Origin: Ascoidea asiatica
Taxonomy: Eukaryota; Ascomycota; Saccharomycetes; Ascoideales; Ascoideaceae
Assembly: GCA_001600695.1 (NCBI GenBank)
Contig: BCKQ01000001.1
Coordinates: forward strand, 2,575,880 to 2,639,879
Reading direction: 5' to 3'
Length of the DNA stretch: 64,000 nucleotides
Shown here in pieces: positions 1 through 10,236 of this stretch. The position numbers and the translations under genes were made by a program. Under the pieces are notes generated by a model, which ran no database searches, had not been told where the DNA came from, and was given only the letters and a program-made list of their open reading frames with translations. Each line of letters begins with the position of its first letter. Within the stretch, counting starts at the first letter, position 1.

Positions 1-739
1 TTGTTGTTCAAAGAAAGTTATTTGAATTCATTAGAATTTCTGAAGCCTTAATTTATAGAAAGTGATGATTTCGATGAGAGTTAAATTATTTAGTGTGGAA
101 TATGTCTTCTCCATTTTTTTTTAATTCTAATTAATTGGTTTATTATTTAGTCCTTTATGACATCAAGGATGAAAGAAGTAGAAACAAAAGATGAATATTT
201 CAATGAAAAATTAAAATAAGTATCAATATTACAAATTATAAACAGTATTGATTGATATATGTATGATTTGAATTTCCTCTTTTGATAATTATATATAAAA
301 TGATTATTTAAAATTAAAATATAAATAATTAAAAATATAGTCACTCATAATTTTAAAAAAACATGACTACGAAACAAATATATGACATAATATCAGTATA
401 ATTTTAAAAAACAAATAAAAAACGAAAAAAAAAAAACAATTCAATGAGTGATTGAAAAATCCTGATTTGAAGAGTGCATTTTCTGGGGTAATAGAAATTA
501 CGAATCTCCAGATGCATGACGGAAAAACTTTATGTGGTTGAGATTAAGTGTTTTGTGCAGATAAAAAGATATTGCACATGTTGTTGCTTCTAGATGCACT
601 TGGGCATGTGAGTGCCGGATAAATCTACATTTTTCGATAATTAAAGAATAATTGATTTATAATTAAAAAAGAGCATATTTTTTTTTTTCATGTGAATAAA
701 AGTGAATAAATATAGAGTAGATAGATATATATAAATTAT
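1..739. other. Non-coding left edge, downstream of POT1
   Basis: A+T-rich sequence beyond the 3' end of the leftmost gene. Positions about 470-620 are somewhat richer in G+C and contain several TGCA/GCAC words, but I see no coding frame, RNA gene or repeat that I can support. The one open frame here (147-344, minus) is low-complexity and unlike any protein I know. Confidence 0.6.
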
Positions 740-2041
740 TTATTCTTTTACAAATAAAGCAGCTGCACCCATTCCACTACCAATACACATTGAAGTTACA
801 CCAATATCACCAGTATTAAGTTCATTTAAAAGAGTTGCAACTTGTCTTGTACCTGTTGCACCTAATGGATGACCTAAAGCAATTGCACCACCTTTTGGAT
901 TAACTTTTTCAATTGGAATTTTTGCTTTATTAATTGAATATAAACATTGAGAAGCAAAAGCTTCATTGATTTCAAAAATATTAATATCATCATTTGTTAA
1001 ATTAAATTTTGTTAAAAGTTTTGGAATTGCATAAGCTGGTCCAACACCCATAATTTCTGGTGGTACACCAATTGAAATACAACCAACATATTTACCAATA
1101 ATATTTAAATTAAGAGATTTTGCTATTGATCTTTTAGCTAATAAAACTAAAGCAGCACCATCTGAAATTTGAGATGCATTACCAGCATGAGTTGAACCAT
1201 TTTTTTTAAAAGCAGGTCTTAATTTTGATAAAGATTCTGGAGTTACATTTTCTCTTGGACCTTCATCATTTTTAACAATAATTTTTTTTGATTTTTTAAA
1301 TTTTTTTTCTTTTTTAATATTTTCCTCATAATCATCATCATCATCATCATCATCATCTTCATCATTATCTATTTCTTCTTCAAATTCAATTGGTAAGATT
1401 TCATTTTTAAATAAACCATTTTTAATTGCATGAATTGCTTTATTATTTGAAGAAGCGCTAAAAGAATCTTGATCAAATCTTGAAATATTAAAATTATCAG
1501 TAATATTTTCATTAGTTATACCCATTGGAATAAGACATTTTTTTGCATTTGAATCTTTAATTAATAATTTACTTAAAGTTGGAATTGAATTTGGACCATA
1601 ATTTGAAGACATTGATTCAACACCACATGCTAAACCAATATTAATTTGATTTGAAATAATTTTATTTGCAATATCATTAATAGCCATTAAACCTGAAGAA
1701 CATTGTCTATTAATTGCAATTAATGGAGTTTTTAAATTAAAACCTGCAGCTAAAGTTGCAGCTCTATGTTCATTTGCACCAGAACCTTTATTTAAAACAT
1801 TACCAACAGAAATTTCTTCAATTAAATCTAAATTTAAAATATTTAAATTTTTAAAATTTTTTAATAATAAATATAATAAATCTTCACTTTTTAAATTTTT
1901 AAAAGAACCTTTACCAGCTTTTGTTATTGGAGTTCTAAAAGCAGAAATTATTACAACATCATCATCATTTTTGGATTTAATTTTTTCAATTGGAGTTTTT
2001 ATTGGTAATAAATGATTTGAAATTTGTGATAATCTATCCAT
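740..2041 (-). CDS. POT1: Peroxisomal 3-ketoacyl-CoA thiolase
   Basis: 433 aa. It performs the last step of fatty-acid beta-oxidation, thiolytic cleavage of 3-ketoacyl-CoA to acetyl-CoA plus a shortened acyl-CoA, in the peroxisome. The N-terminus carries a perfect PTS2 signal, RLSQISNHL at residues 3-11 (R-L-x5-H-L), so import by Pex7 is expected; there is no C-terminal PTS1. The thiolase catalytic set is present: nucleophilic Cys in NRQCSSGLMAI, His in GHPLGATGTRQ and the second Cys in CIGSGMGAAA. Compared with known thiolases there is an extra stretch of about 30 residues, very acidic then Lys-rich, in the loop domain just before NDEGPRENVT (nt about 1270-1385). The start is the first ATG and places the PTS2 correctly. 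It faces the secreted-protein gene across a long divergent gap. Confidence 0.95.
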   Translation of the reverse strand: MDRLSQISNHLLPIKTPIEKIKSKNDDDVVIISAFRTPITKAGKGSFKNLKSEDLLYLLLKNFKNLNILNLDLIEEISVGNVLNKGSGANEHRAATLAAGFNLKTPLIAINRQCSSGLMAINDIANKIISNQINIGLACGVESMSSNYGPNSIPTLSKLLIKDSNAKKCLIPMGITNENITDNFNISRFDQDSFSASSNNKAIHAIKNGLFKNEILPIEFEEEIDNDEDDDDDDDDDYEENIKKEKKFKKSKKIIVKNDEGPRENVTPESLSKLRPAFKKNGSTHAGNASQISDGAALVLLAKRSIAKSLNLNIIGKYVGCISIGVPPEIMGVGPAYAIPKLLTKFNLTNDDINIFEINEAFASQCLYSINKAKIPIEKVNPKGGAIALGHPLGATGTRQVATLLNELNTGDIGVTSMCIGSGMGAAALFVKE

Positions 2042-2094
2042 TTTAATAATAATAATAGTATAATAATATAAAGAGTTTAGAGAATATAAGTAAT

Positions 2095-2124
2095 ATGAAT
2101 ATGAATATGAATATGAATATGAAT
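2095..2124. repeat. Hexanucleotide tandem repeat (ATGAAT)5
   Basis: Five exact consecutive copies of ATGAAT, about 55 bp upstream of the POT1 start codon. A plain microsatellite in the 5' leader or core promoter. Confidence 0.9.
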
Positions 2125-3406
2125 ATAAGCACTGTAAGTAATATAAAATATTATATAAGTAATAAATATTAATGGATTAAGAATAATTGGAATAGAATCG
2201 AAGAATATATATTATATTATATTATTTTATATATTTTATATAATTGGAGAATATTTTCAAGATATTTTAAAGATGAGCATGAATGAATTAAATCAACTTA
2301 CTAATTCTCCATTCAAGAGAAAGTGGGAGAAGATTATATTATATTATATTATATTATACTATTATATTACTATTATATTACTATCATTATTACTAATTCA
2401 CATACTTTCATACTTTCTTTCTTCCTTTCTTTCTTTCTTTCTTTCACACTCATTCAGCATTTGATTGATCAGAAGCAATCGATCGAAGACGAGTCTGAGT
2501 TAGAAATGGCACTTGATTCTTGTTGTTTTGTTATTTTTGTATTATGAGTGCTCCTGTTACTATTATTATTACTATTATTATTACTATTATTATTATTGTT
2601 TTCGACTGTAAGTTACTGGGCTCGAGAAAGTCTCAGTTCTGGCTCCAGCAGGTTATTAACGCTAACGCTAACGTTAATGTTAATGTTACACAAGTTAAGC
2701 AATTGTTGCCGGCAAGCTCCAAGAAGAAGGTCACATGCCAAAACGGTCACATGCCTCTAGCGACTGCGCGCTGACCAGGAAAACGCGGGGAAAGAAGTGC
2801 ACAGTGTAACACAGTCTAGCACAGAGTCCAGCATTTCAAGAAATTCCAAATTTCTGGCGACAACTAAAACAACATGAGACCAAAAATACGGAGCACCTGC
2901 TATTTATAGCTGAATGCATGCCACTGGCTTGAATCGCTTAGCCACCCGTGCGACTCCTTGCTGGTGCTTAAAACAGCTGCACTATATGGACGTGCTCTCC
3001 CCTAGCACCCAGCGGAAACCCATGGCAACTGCCCTACAAGCTCTCTTCGCTTCCCGTCTGTTTCGATCCATGTTGTTCGTGCATCTAGTCTACGCATACT
3101 CCGGCCCTGACCCCTGGCTTTCAAAGCCTGCTTCTAGAAGACAACAAAAATATATGAATAAATTGAATAAAAGAATAAAAGAATAAAAGAATCTAATGAC
3201 AGTCTACTTTACTGTTATTCTTATTATTATTATTATTGTATTAGTCCTTCTCCTGAATCTGATTTAATAGGTTTTTTTTCATTTATTTTTATTATTTATA
3301 AGATTCAATTACTCTTCCTAATTTTTTTTGTCAATTTTAAAATTTCAGAAAATAAATAATTTTATCTGATTCAATTTACTTTAAATACATTCGTTACTCA
3401 ATTCAA

Positions 3407-3436
3407 TTCAAATTCAAATTCAAATTCAAATTCAAA
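3407..3436. repeat. Hexanucleotide tandem repeat (TTCAAA)5
   Basis: Five exact consecutive copies of TTCAAA, ending 55 bp before the ATG of the secreted Ser/Thr-rich protein gene. Plain microsatellite. Confidence 0.9.
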
Positions 3437-3491
3437 TTAATTTAATTCAATTCAATTATAATCATTAATAAATTTAATTTATATATTAATT

Positions 3492-4268
3492 ATGTTTTCA
3501 ATCTCAATTAAAAAAAATCTATTATTAATTTTTATTTTCTTAAATTTTTTAAATCTTTCAAATGCTTGGTCTTTAAGAAAAAGAGTAATTTTTGCTGATA
3601 TTACAACTGTTACAACAACTCTTGGAAAATCTGATTCAAATTCAATTTCTTCAACAATTTTACCAATTTCTATTCAAAATTCTCAATCAACTTTAACTTC
3701 AACTATATCAACTAATGGTAAACTTAAAACAATTACAAAAACAATTAATCCAACTATTAATGTTAAACAAACTGTTTGGGTAACTGTTACTCCTTCTGAT
3801 TATATTTCTTCTACTTCTTATTATTCTTCAAGTTCTCCTTCAAGCTCTTCTTTATCAGCTTATCCTTCATCCACTTCATTATCACCTTCAAGTTCAATAT
3901 ATTCATTATCTCAAACTTCTATTTCATTTCCAACTTCATATTCAACTCCAGCTCCAATTTCTACTCCTTCTAATTCTGATTATATTGATGAAACTGAACA
4001 ACCAATTGAAATTTCAATTCAAACTGTAACTGTATTATATGATCCAAGATTTAATTCTTATATTAATATTTATCCTTCTTCAAGTAATTCAATTAATTCA
4101 AGATCTTCTCAATTTATTTATTATAAAACTCCAACTGCAATGAATGTTTTCACAATCATTACTTCAAATTTTGTTTCGGATAAATCAATTCCAACTTTAA
4201 CTTCAGGTTTAGCTTCTTTTGCAACTTCTTCAATAACTGATTCAACTACTATTATTTCTCCAAAATAA
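3492..4268 (+). CDS. Secreted Ser/Thr-rich (probable cell-wall) protein
   Basis: 258 aa, family not recognised. Residues 1 to about 25 form a clear signal peptide: KK, a Leu/Ile/Phe core, then SNA before the predicted cut. A dibasic LRKR at about residues 28-31 looks like a Kex2 processing site. The rest is rich in Ser, Thr, Pro and Tyr, with long Ser clusters around residues 110-165, which suggests heavy O-mannosylation and an extended cell-wall or secreted protein. A TVWVTVTP stretch recalls many fungal Ser/Thr-rich wall proteins. The C-terminus (SPK) has no hydrophobic tail, so no GPI anchor is expected. The role is inferred from composition only. Its 3' end converges on the first MFS gene. 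Confidence 0.75.
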   Translation: MFSISIKKNLLLIFIFLNFLNLSNAWSLRKRVIFADITTVTTTLGKSDSNSISSTILPISIQNSQSTLTSTISTNGKLKTITKTINPTINVKQTVWVTVTPSDYISSTSYYSSSSPSSSSLSAYPSSTSLSPSSSIYSLSQTSISFPTSYSTPAPISTPSNSDYIDETEQPIEISIQTVTVLYDPRFNSYINIYPSSSNSINSRSSQFIYYKTPTAMNVFTIITSNFVSDKSIPTLTSGLASFATSSITDSTTIISPK

Positions 4269-4617
4269 TAATTATATTTGATATTTTATGTTTCATGCTT
4301 TATTTTCTATTTTAATTTATATATATATATTTTTTATCTCTTTATCTCTATTGGTTTATGTGAAATTCAAGTGAAATTTATGTGTCGGTAATTGGATTTC
4401 TAATTATAAATATTTATATTTATTCTTATTTCATTTCATTTCATCTTTTTTGTCCTTTTCTTCATTAAATTTCTTCATCAAAAATATCTATTAAAAATAT
4501 AATTCTTTTTATTTCTTTTTTTTAACTTCATATTTATATTTATATTTTTTGGGCTCAAAGTTTTACAAAATAAATAATATTTCATTAAAATCATTCAATT
4601 AGTTATCATTATGATTA
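4269..4617. other. Convergent 3' intergenic region
   Basis: Gap between the ends of the secreted-protein gene (+) and the MFS gene (-). Uniformly A+T-rich with T runs; no G+C-rich island, coding frame or RNA gene seen. Confidence 0.7.
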
Positions 4618-6366
4618 TTATACTAAACTATTATTACTTTCATTATTTGCAATTTCAGATTCATTTTCAGATTGAGATTCAGAACCAGATTGAGTTAATT
4701 TCAATGAACTACTTTGAATATAACCAAATATTGAAAAAAATGAAACTAACCACCAACTTAACCAACCAATTTCATATTTATCTGAAATTGACATTAATTT
4801 TCCCCAAATTATTGGTCCAATAAATCTTGCTAATGATGAACTTGAAATTGCTAATGAATTAACAAATAAATTATATTTTTTTGGTATTGATATACTTAAT
4901 AATAAATATAATATTGGAAATGCAATTGCACTTGAACTCATTGCTAAAATTGTTATAAAATATAATCCAAAATTAACTAATTTTAAATTTCTTTCATTAT
5001 TTGGTAATAATGATATTTTATATAAATTTTCTGGTAATAAAAATATTGTTAATGGTATTAAAAAAAATACAATTGGATAAATACCTTGAAAAAACTTAAA
5101 AGTTTTTAATGGTGAAAATTTTCTATCAATTATTGGATAAACAAAAATTATTATAAAAATTCCAATAGTTCCAGTTATTGATAATAATTTTCCAGTCATA
5201 TCTGCATCAAAATTAAAACCTCCAGCAATTTTAAATGGAAATTTACTATTTTTTGAATAATCAATTGATAAAAAAATTGGTAAAAATTCTGTAAAAACTA
5301 AATCTGATAATGATATTATAAAACATGAAATAATTAATTTATAATTTTCACCTTTTGAAAAAAAATCTTTCCAATTAACATTACTAAAATCTATTTCTTC
5401 ATCATTATCATCATTATCATCTTCTTTTTGTATTTCATTTGAATCAATTGTTGAAATAGAATCCAGAGAATCCAGAGAATCCAGAGAACTTGAATCAATA
5501 CTTGTTGTATGATGATGTTTTAATAATGATTCTTCTTCACCTTTATTAATATAATTTGAATTGGATTGATTTTCATTTGAAATAATTTCCCAAATTCTTT
5601 TATTTTCAGAATTTTTTAAACCAATTAATTTTAAAATTTTATCACCATAATATAAACCTGAATCATAATTAGATTTTAATATAGGATGAGTTTCTTCTAA
5701 GAAAAAATAAATACATAAAGCACTAAGAATATTTGTTAAAGAACAAACTAAATTTGGTAATAAATATGGATATTTTTCAAAAATATTTGAATCAAAAGTT
5801 AAATTTGAATTTGAATTTAAATTAGAATCATAATAATCATCATTTGAAATTGGATTAACTAAAGAACCACCAATTAAAGGACCAATTACAGCACCAACGT
5901 ACCAAATTAATGGAAGAGTACTAAAAGCTAAAGCACGATGTTTTCTTTCAATTGCAATTTCATCAATTGACATTCTTATTACAACTAAATTACCATTTAA
6001 TAAACCCATTAAAAATCTTGTAAATAAAGCAAAATAATAATTTGGAGATAAACCAAATAAAATATTACAAAAAAAAGTACCAAAAAGACCTAATAAAATT
6101 GTTAATTTACGACCATAAATTTGAGCAAATTTATTCCAATGTATTGCAGAAAATACTTGAGCAATTGCAAAAGCAGAAGGAAAATAACCTGTATAAGTTG
6201 AGATACTTGATTCAGTTTCTGCAATATGAAAATCTCTAACCATGAAATAAACATATGGAAATAAAGATGTAAAAGTTATTGGTTCAGCTAATCTTGCCAT
6301 ACATATTATAAATATTTGACCAACTGGAAACCCTCTTAATTGTTCTTTAAAAGATAATTTAGTCAT
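4618..6366 (-). CDS. MFS transporter, YCR023C / ZINC-INDUCED-FACILITATOR-like family (paralogue 1)
   Basis: 582 aa from the ATG at 6366. The frame stays open upstream to 6477, but homology begins at this Met: MTKLSFKEQLRGFPVGQ matches the start of its paralogue at 31478-33241. About 12 hydrophobic segments are visible in two sets of six, with an MFS signature after TM2 (IYGRK) and a second conserved block around GPLIGGSLV. A long hydrophilic, Ser- and Asp-rich loop separates the halves (nt about 5380-5600). The family resembles yeast YCR023C and bacterial/plant multidrug or TetA-like carriers; the substrate is unknown, and a vacuolar or plasma-membrane location is inference. The first about 50 codons are almost identical in DNA to paralogue 2 (see findings). 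Confidence 0.85.
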   Translation of the reverse strand: MTKLSFKEQLRGFPVGQIFIICMARLAEPITFTSLFPYVYFMVRDFHIAETESSISTYTGYFPSAFAIAQVFSAIHWNKFAQIYGRKLTILLGLFGTFFCNILFGLSPNYYFALFTRFLMGLLNGNLVVIRMSIDEIAIERKHRALAFSTLPLIWYVGAVIGPLIGGSLVNPISNDDYYDSNLNSNSNLTFDSNIFEKYPYLLPNLVCSLTNILSALCIYFFLEETHPILKSNYDSGLYYGDKILKLIGLKNSENKRIWEIISNENQSNSNYINKGEEESLLKHHHTTSIDSSSLDSLDSLDSISTIDSNEIQKEDDNDDNDEEIDFSNVNWKDFFSKGENYKLIISCFIISLSDLVFTEFLPIFLSIDYSKNSKFPFKIAGGFNFDADMTGKLLSITGTIGIFIIIFVYPIIDRKFSPLKTFKFFQGIYPIVFFLIPLTIFLLPENLYKISLLPNNERNLKLVNFGLYFITILAMSSSAIAFPILYLLLSISIPKKYNLFVNSLAISSSSLARFIGPIIWGKLMSISDKYEIGWLSWWLVSFFSIFGYIQSSSLKLTQSGSESQSENESEIANNESNNSLV

Positions 6367-7369
6367 AATATATTGTCTAGTTTTAGAGATTATTTGAAAT
6401 ATAAAAAAAGATTTTTTTAATGTATTTAAAGAATATAATAGTAAAAAAAAAAATAGTATAATTGTTAAAAGAATCAATGAGTTTTGAGAATAAAAAGGGA
6501 AGAATCCTCTTTTATATCAAAAAAAGATAAAGTGCTTATCTCTGATCATTATTGAAAACATATCTTATTATTTTAATTCTTTTCTTAAAAATTAATTCAT
6601 TAGTTATTGAGATTTGATTAGTATAAAATTTTTTTTCAAATTATTTTCAATAAAAAAAATATAAAAAATAAAAAAATAAAAATTCAAGACCGATAATTTG
6701 AAATGAGCATTTTTGAGTAGTTTAGAATAGTGTACTTTAGTAAAGCTAGGTTTTCATAAAATTGGGCTAAATACTTTTGAGGTAATAGTTCCATGAACTT
6801 AATTAATGTCATAATACTATTATTATTATTATTATTATTGTAATATTGTTTGTAGACAGGCTAATGCAGTGGACTTCTAAATTTGAATTATTTAATATTT
6901 TTGATTAGCTTAATATAGACTAAGTTCCTTTTAAAATACAAAATGAATTTCCTGGTTGGGCTTTGAAATACTCAATTGAAATGAAAGTTCATTAAAGAAG
7001 AATGAAATTTGAAATAATAATTTTAAAAAAGGTCATTAGTGATAAAATATTTAATAAAATAACAATATGGAATATTGTAGAGATTAAGAAGAATTAAAAA
7101 TAACAGCCTAGAATTAATATTGTCGCTTGTTTTTTTCTTTCATTTTCTATTTAATTCGATAGATAAGCATGTTTTAGAATAATTTTAGGATTTTTCAAAT
7201 AACTTTTGAACAACTTTCAATAATTTTCAATAATTTTTGATAATTTTCAACAACTTTCGACTATTATTTTTAATATTTTTTAGATATTTTTCGAGGATTG
7301 TTTAAAAGTGATTTCAAAAGTGGGTTTAAAATCATATTTTGAAGCAGATTTCATTGAAGCGAGGCCGGG

Positions 7370-7447
7370 CGGTTTCCAATCTGGCAACTGACACAGGGAT
7401 AAAGACCACCGGTGCGGGTCTGCAGACAACGGGAAGTTGCTTGGAAA
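7370..7447. promoter_or_regulatory. G+C-rich island with nested inverted repeats
   Basis: TTTCCAA (7373-7379) pairs with TTGGAAA (7441-7447), and GCAACT (7384-7389) pairs with AGTTGC (7435-7440), giving a possible 13-bp stem with a four-base bulge. Inside lie two perfect palindromes, CACCGGTG (7407-7414) and GTCTGCAGAC (7418-7427). The structure is read directly from the sequence. Whether it is a protein-binding site cluster or part of a structured transcript is unknown. Confidence 0.5.
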
Positions 7448-7566
7448 ACACCGTGGATTTTGTTGAAGCAGCGAGCATTCAGTAACTAAATAATAAAGGT
7501 GAAGGAGAAGGTGAAGTATTTGAAATAATACAACAATTGAATAATCGAATAATAACGAATAGTCAC

Positions 7567-7610
7567 TGAATGAATGAATGAATGAATGAATGAATGAATG
7601 AATGAATGAA
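7567..7610. repeat. Tetranucleotide tandem repeat (TGAA)11
   Basis: Eleven exact copies of TGAA followed by degenerate copies to about 7626. It lies between the structured island and the RTA1-family 3' end. A length-variable microsatellite. Confidence 0.9.
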
Positions 7611-8016
7611 TAAGTGAATGAATGATTCTGCTGTCACACGTTTCACAGCTGGTGAGACTTGCAAGCAGTTGAGATCAATGGCAGGTTCCATTTATTGCAT
7701 TCAATATTTTTGTTTTCATCCCAATTTAGAAAGTCACAAAGACCTTTTTAATTTCAATTCATTTGAACGACTGAAAATATTCAAGAAATCTAACAGGAAT
7801 TATAGTTTGAACTGTGTATTAAAGTTATGTCAAAAAAAAAAGATTTCATAGTCAAAAGTAGTAGGAACTTTACTATGAATATGAATGAATGTTAATGTGA
7901 TTGAGAATGATATAAAAATAATTATAAAATGAAGAAAGAGAAAAATATGTTGTATTGTTTATATAAAGTTAGTGTAAGAACCTTTTTTTTTTAATGAGAT
8001 TAATTGATTCATTTAG

Positions 8017-9291
8017 TTATGGAGTTAAAATAGAATCATTTTTTTCTATTATATTATTATCATCATTTGATGAATGTATTTTATTATAAAATTGATTAAA
8101 AGATTTATAATTATTTTTAAAATCAGAAAATTTTAAAGATTTTCCAACTGGTATAATAAATTGTCTACCTTTTAATAAATAACCTGGATGAAAAGGTATT
8201 AATAAAATTAAAATTGAAAAAGCCATCATTAAAGCATCTAAAATAAAAACATAAATTTCATGAGTTATTAAATAACCTGACCAACCTTGAGCTAATTCAA
8301 CAACTCTATAAATACATCTAATATAAACAAAAATTACTGCTAAAGTTATAAAAATTGGAAAAAATTTAAATAATCTTGTTTTTCTAAGTTCTTTATATTT
8401 TGGATCAAATAAATGATCTTTAAAAGATAAATCAAAATATGATAAAATATTTTTATTTTTATTTTCATTTTCATTATTATTTTCATTATTATTTTCATTA
8501 TTATTTTCATTATTATTTTCATCTTCAATTTCATTATCATTTTCATTTTGTTTTAAATTTAAATTTAAATTTAAATTTGGATGTAATTTAAGTAAATTAT
8601 TTGTTTTAAAATAAATATGATAAAAAAAATAAAACCAATAAAATAAAAATACAGACATACTTGCAACTTGAAAACAAATTCCTGTTAACATTATATGAGT
8701 ACCATTTTCACTTGGATTTGATTTTGGATTTGAAGAATTTTCATTTTCTTTTAAACTTGTTGCAGCTAAACCACCACCTAAACCTTGTAAAGCTAAACTT
8801 ATTATATCACAAGTTATAAAAATATATGAATAAGCAATTGGATTTAACATTGAATAATAATCACCATAAATTATAACTAATTTTGCTAATAAATAATATA
8901 TACCACCCATTATAAAAGCTGGAGCAATTGTTAAACAAATAATTTGTAAAAGAAAATAATTAACATTTGAAACATCATTATGAGCTAAAGTTCTACCAAT
9001 ATAACCTGCCATTTCTAATCCACAACCAATAAAAAATGCAATTCCAAACCATGTTTGTTTATAATATATAGCAAAAATTGAATGAAATATAAAAAAAATT
9101 GCCATGGCAATTGTAAAAACTAAATTACCTGGTAATGAAGGTGTCATACCATATAGATTAACATCATCATATGAATTTATATCAATAGTTATATTTATAT
9201 TAGATGATAATGAACTTGATTGACTTAATGTTAATGAAGATAAACCATTAGTAATTGATGATGTTATTGTTGATACTGTTGTTGATGACAT
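8017..9291 (-). CDS. RTA1-family (RTA1/RSB1-like) seven-helix membrane protein
   Basis: 424 aa. Seven hydrophobic segments follow a short Ser/Thr-rich N-terminus that faces outside in this family. Family landmarks include YGMTPSLPGN at the start of the domain, a CGLEMAGYIGR block, the long IAPAFIMGGIYYLLAKL helix and DIISLALQGLGGG. RTA1/RSB1 members are plasma-membrane proteins linked to sphingoid base translocation and resistance to azoles, 7-aminocholesterol or molasses. Which of these applies here cannot be told. A cytosolic loop carries an expanded Asn/Glu/Lys repeat (nt about 8440-8560), which is not part of the family core. It is divergent from FYV10. Confidence 0.88.
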   Translation of the reverse strand: MSSTTVSTITSSITNGLSSLTLSQSSSLSSNINITIDINSYDDVNLYGMTPSLPGNLVFTIAMAIFFIFHSIFAIYYKQTWFGIAFFIGCGLEMAGYIGRTLAHNDVSNVNYFLLQIICLTIAPAFIMGGIYYLLAKLVIIYGDYYSMLNPIAYSYIFITCDIISLALQGLGGGLAATSLKENENSSNPKSNPSENGTHIMLTGICFQVASMSVFLFYWFYFFYHIYFKTNNLLKLHPNLNLNLNLKQNENDNEIEDENNNENNNENNNENNNENENKNKNILSYFDLSFKDHLFDPKYKELRKTRLFKFFPIFITLAVIFVYIRCIYRVVELAQGWSGYLITHEIYVFILDALMMAFSILILLIPFHPGYLLKGRQFIIPVGKSLKFSDFKNNYKSFNQFYNKIHSSNDDNNIIEKNDSILTP

Positions 9292-10236
9292 ACTAATATT
9301 TTGATTTTGATTTTAATTTCTATTTCTTTTTACCTAAAGAACAATAGATAAAGGTCACAAGATAATTTATAAAATGATAATTTCAATAAAAACAATATGA
9401 ATATTAATGAAAATTGAAATTAAAATTGATCCACTTTGGCAATAAGCATTGGAGTAAGATTATAGTCAAATATATTACTTTCAAAGTACATTTTGAGAAA
9501 GAATCAAAGAAAAAAAGAAACCGATAAAGGAACTTCAACAATAAGAAGAGCTTATTGTAAAATAATTCAAGAAAGTAACTTAAAATATTATTTTTTTTTC
9601 AATTTGTCATACAATTCAAATAAACACTGCCGTAGAAATCAGTAAACAGTAATCAAATAATATTTCAATCTTCGATGGTTGTTTTTTTAAGGGTTAACTG
9701 AGGTCTGAAGACTTGAAAGCGAGGGCTGGAGCAGAAAGTGCCGAGAATACCGCACACGGCTTGCACGCGGGAGCACGGGAGCACGGGATAGACTGCCGTG
9801 TTTATTCCGTGCCAGGTTACCAAGCCGCAAAGTGGCTATACACGGATGCAAAAATTTACTAAGCCACCCATGCATGGAAAAAAATTAAAAATAAAAGGAT
9901 ATACACAACGGAGGTTTATAGAGAATAATATTTTCAGTAAAAAAACCTCAGTCACGTGTGAAGTCTTGGAAGTATATTTGGGGTGTGCACTAAGTGTCGG
10001 CGGTTAATTCTAATGCGATAAGAAGATAATTATGATTTGTGAGAGAGATAAAAGATAAAGGATAAAGAATAAAGAATAAAGGATAAGATCAAACTTCTTT
10101 TTTGCACTTTTATTACTTAATTCTTTATTCGAACACTTATCCTTCTAATCATATTACAATATACAATATTTAATCTTTCAAATAAACTAAATATATCTGT
10201 TCATCTTTTTATTGAATAGTGGAAGGCATTTATATA
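9292..10236. promoter_or_regulatory. Divergent promoter region (RTA1-like / FYV10) with G+C-rich island and E-box
   Basis: About 0.95 kb. A G+C-rich island at about 9705-9860 lies near the middle. A TCACGTG E-box (CACGTG at 9953-9958) sits 280 bp upstream of the FYV10 ATG and is a candidate Cbf1-type site. The remainder is A+T-rich, with GATAAAG-type repeats near 10050-10085. Confidence 0.5.

Larger units (their letters stand above)
2042..3491. promoter_or_regulatory. Divergent promoter region with G+C-rich island (POT1 / secreted protein)
   Basis: A 1.45-kb gap between two divergent start codons. Nearest POT1 it is A+T-rich with a hexamer repeat (2095-2124) and a pyrimidine CTTT run (about 2413-2445). 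From about 2610 to 3125 it becomes a G+C-rich island containing three GGTGCT/AGCACC words (2892-2897, 2963-2968, 3004-3009) and a CTCCGG-type word near 3107. It then returns to A+T-rich DNA up to the secreted-protein start. Small open frames in the island are explained by the lack of A+T-rich stop codons. Confidence 0.6.
6367..8016. promoter_or_regulatory. Long upstream region of MFS paralogue 1, with a structured G+C-rich island
   Basis: 1.65 kb between the MFS start and the 3' end of the RTA1-family gene, both on the minus strand. Mostly A+T-rich, with one sharp G+C-rich island at about 7360-7475 that holds nested complementary segments and two perfect palindromes (separate entry), followed by an 11-copy TGAA repeat. 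An open frame at 7618-7851 (+) begins just after the repeat but resembles no known protein, so I do not call a gene. Confidence 0.5.

Noticed and set aside
2914-3186. 90-aa open frame in the POT1/secreted-protein gap
   Set aside because: Island composition removes stop codons on several frames at once; no protein-like codon usage for this genome and no recognisable domain.
7618-7851. 77-aa open frame after the TGAA repeat
   Set aside because: Starts inside repeat-derived sequence, has no family match, and there is no promoter evidence beyond the island; kept only as a possible transcript to test.
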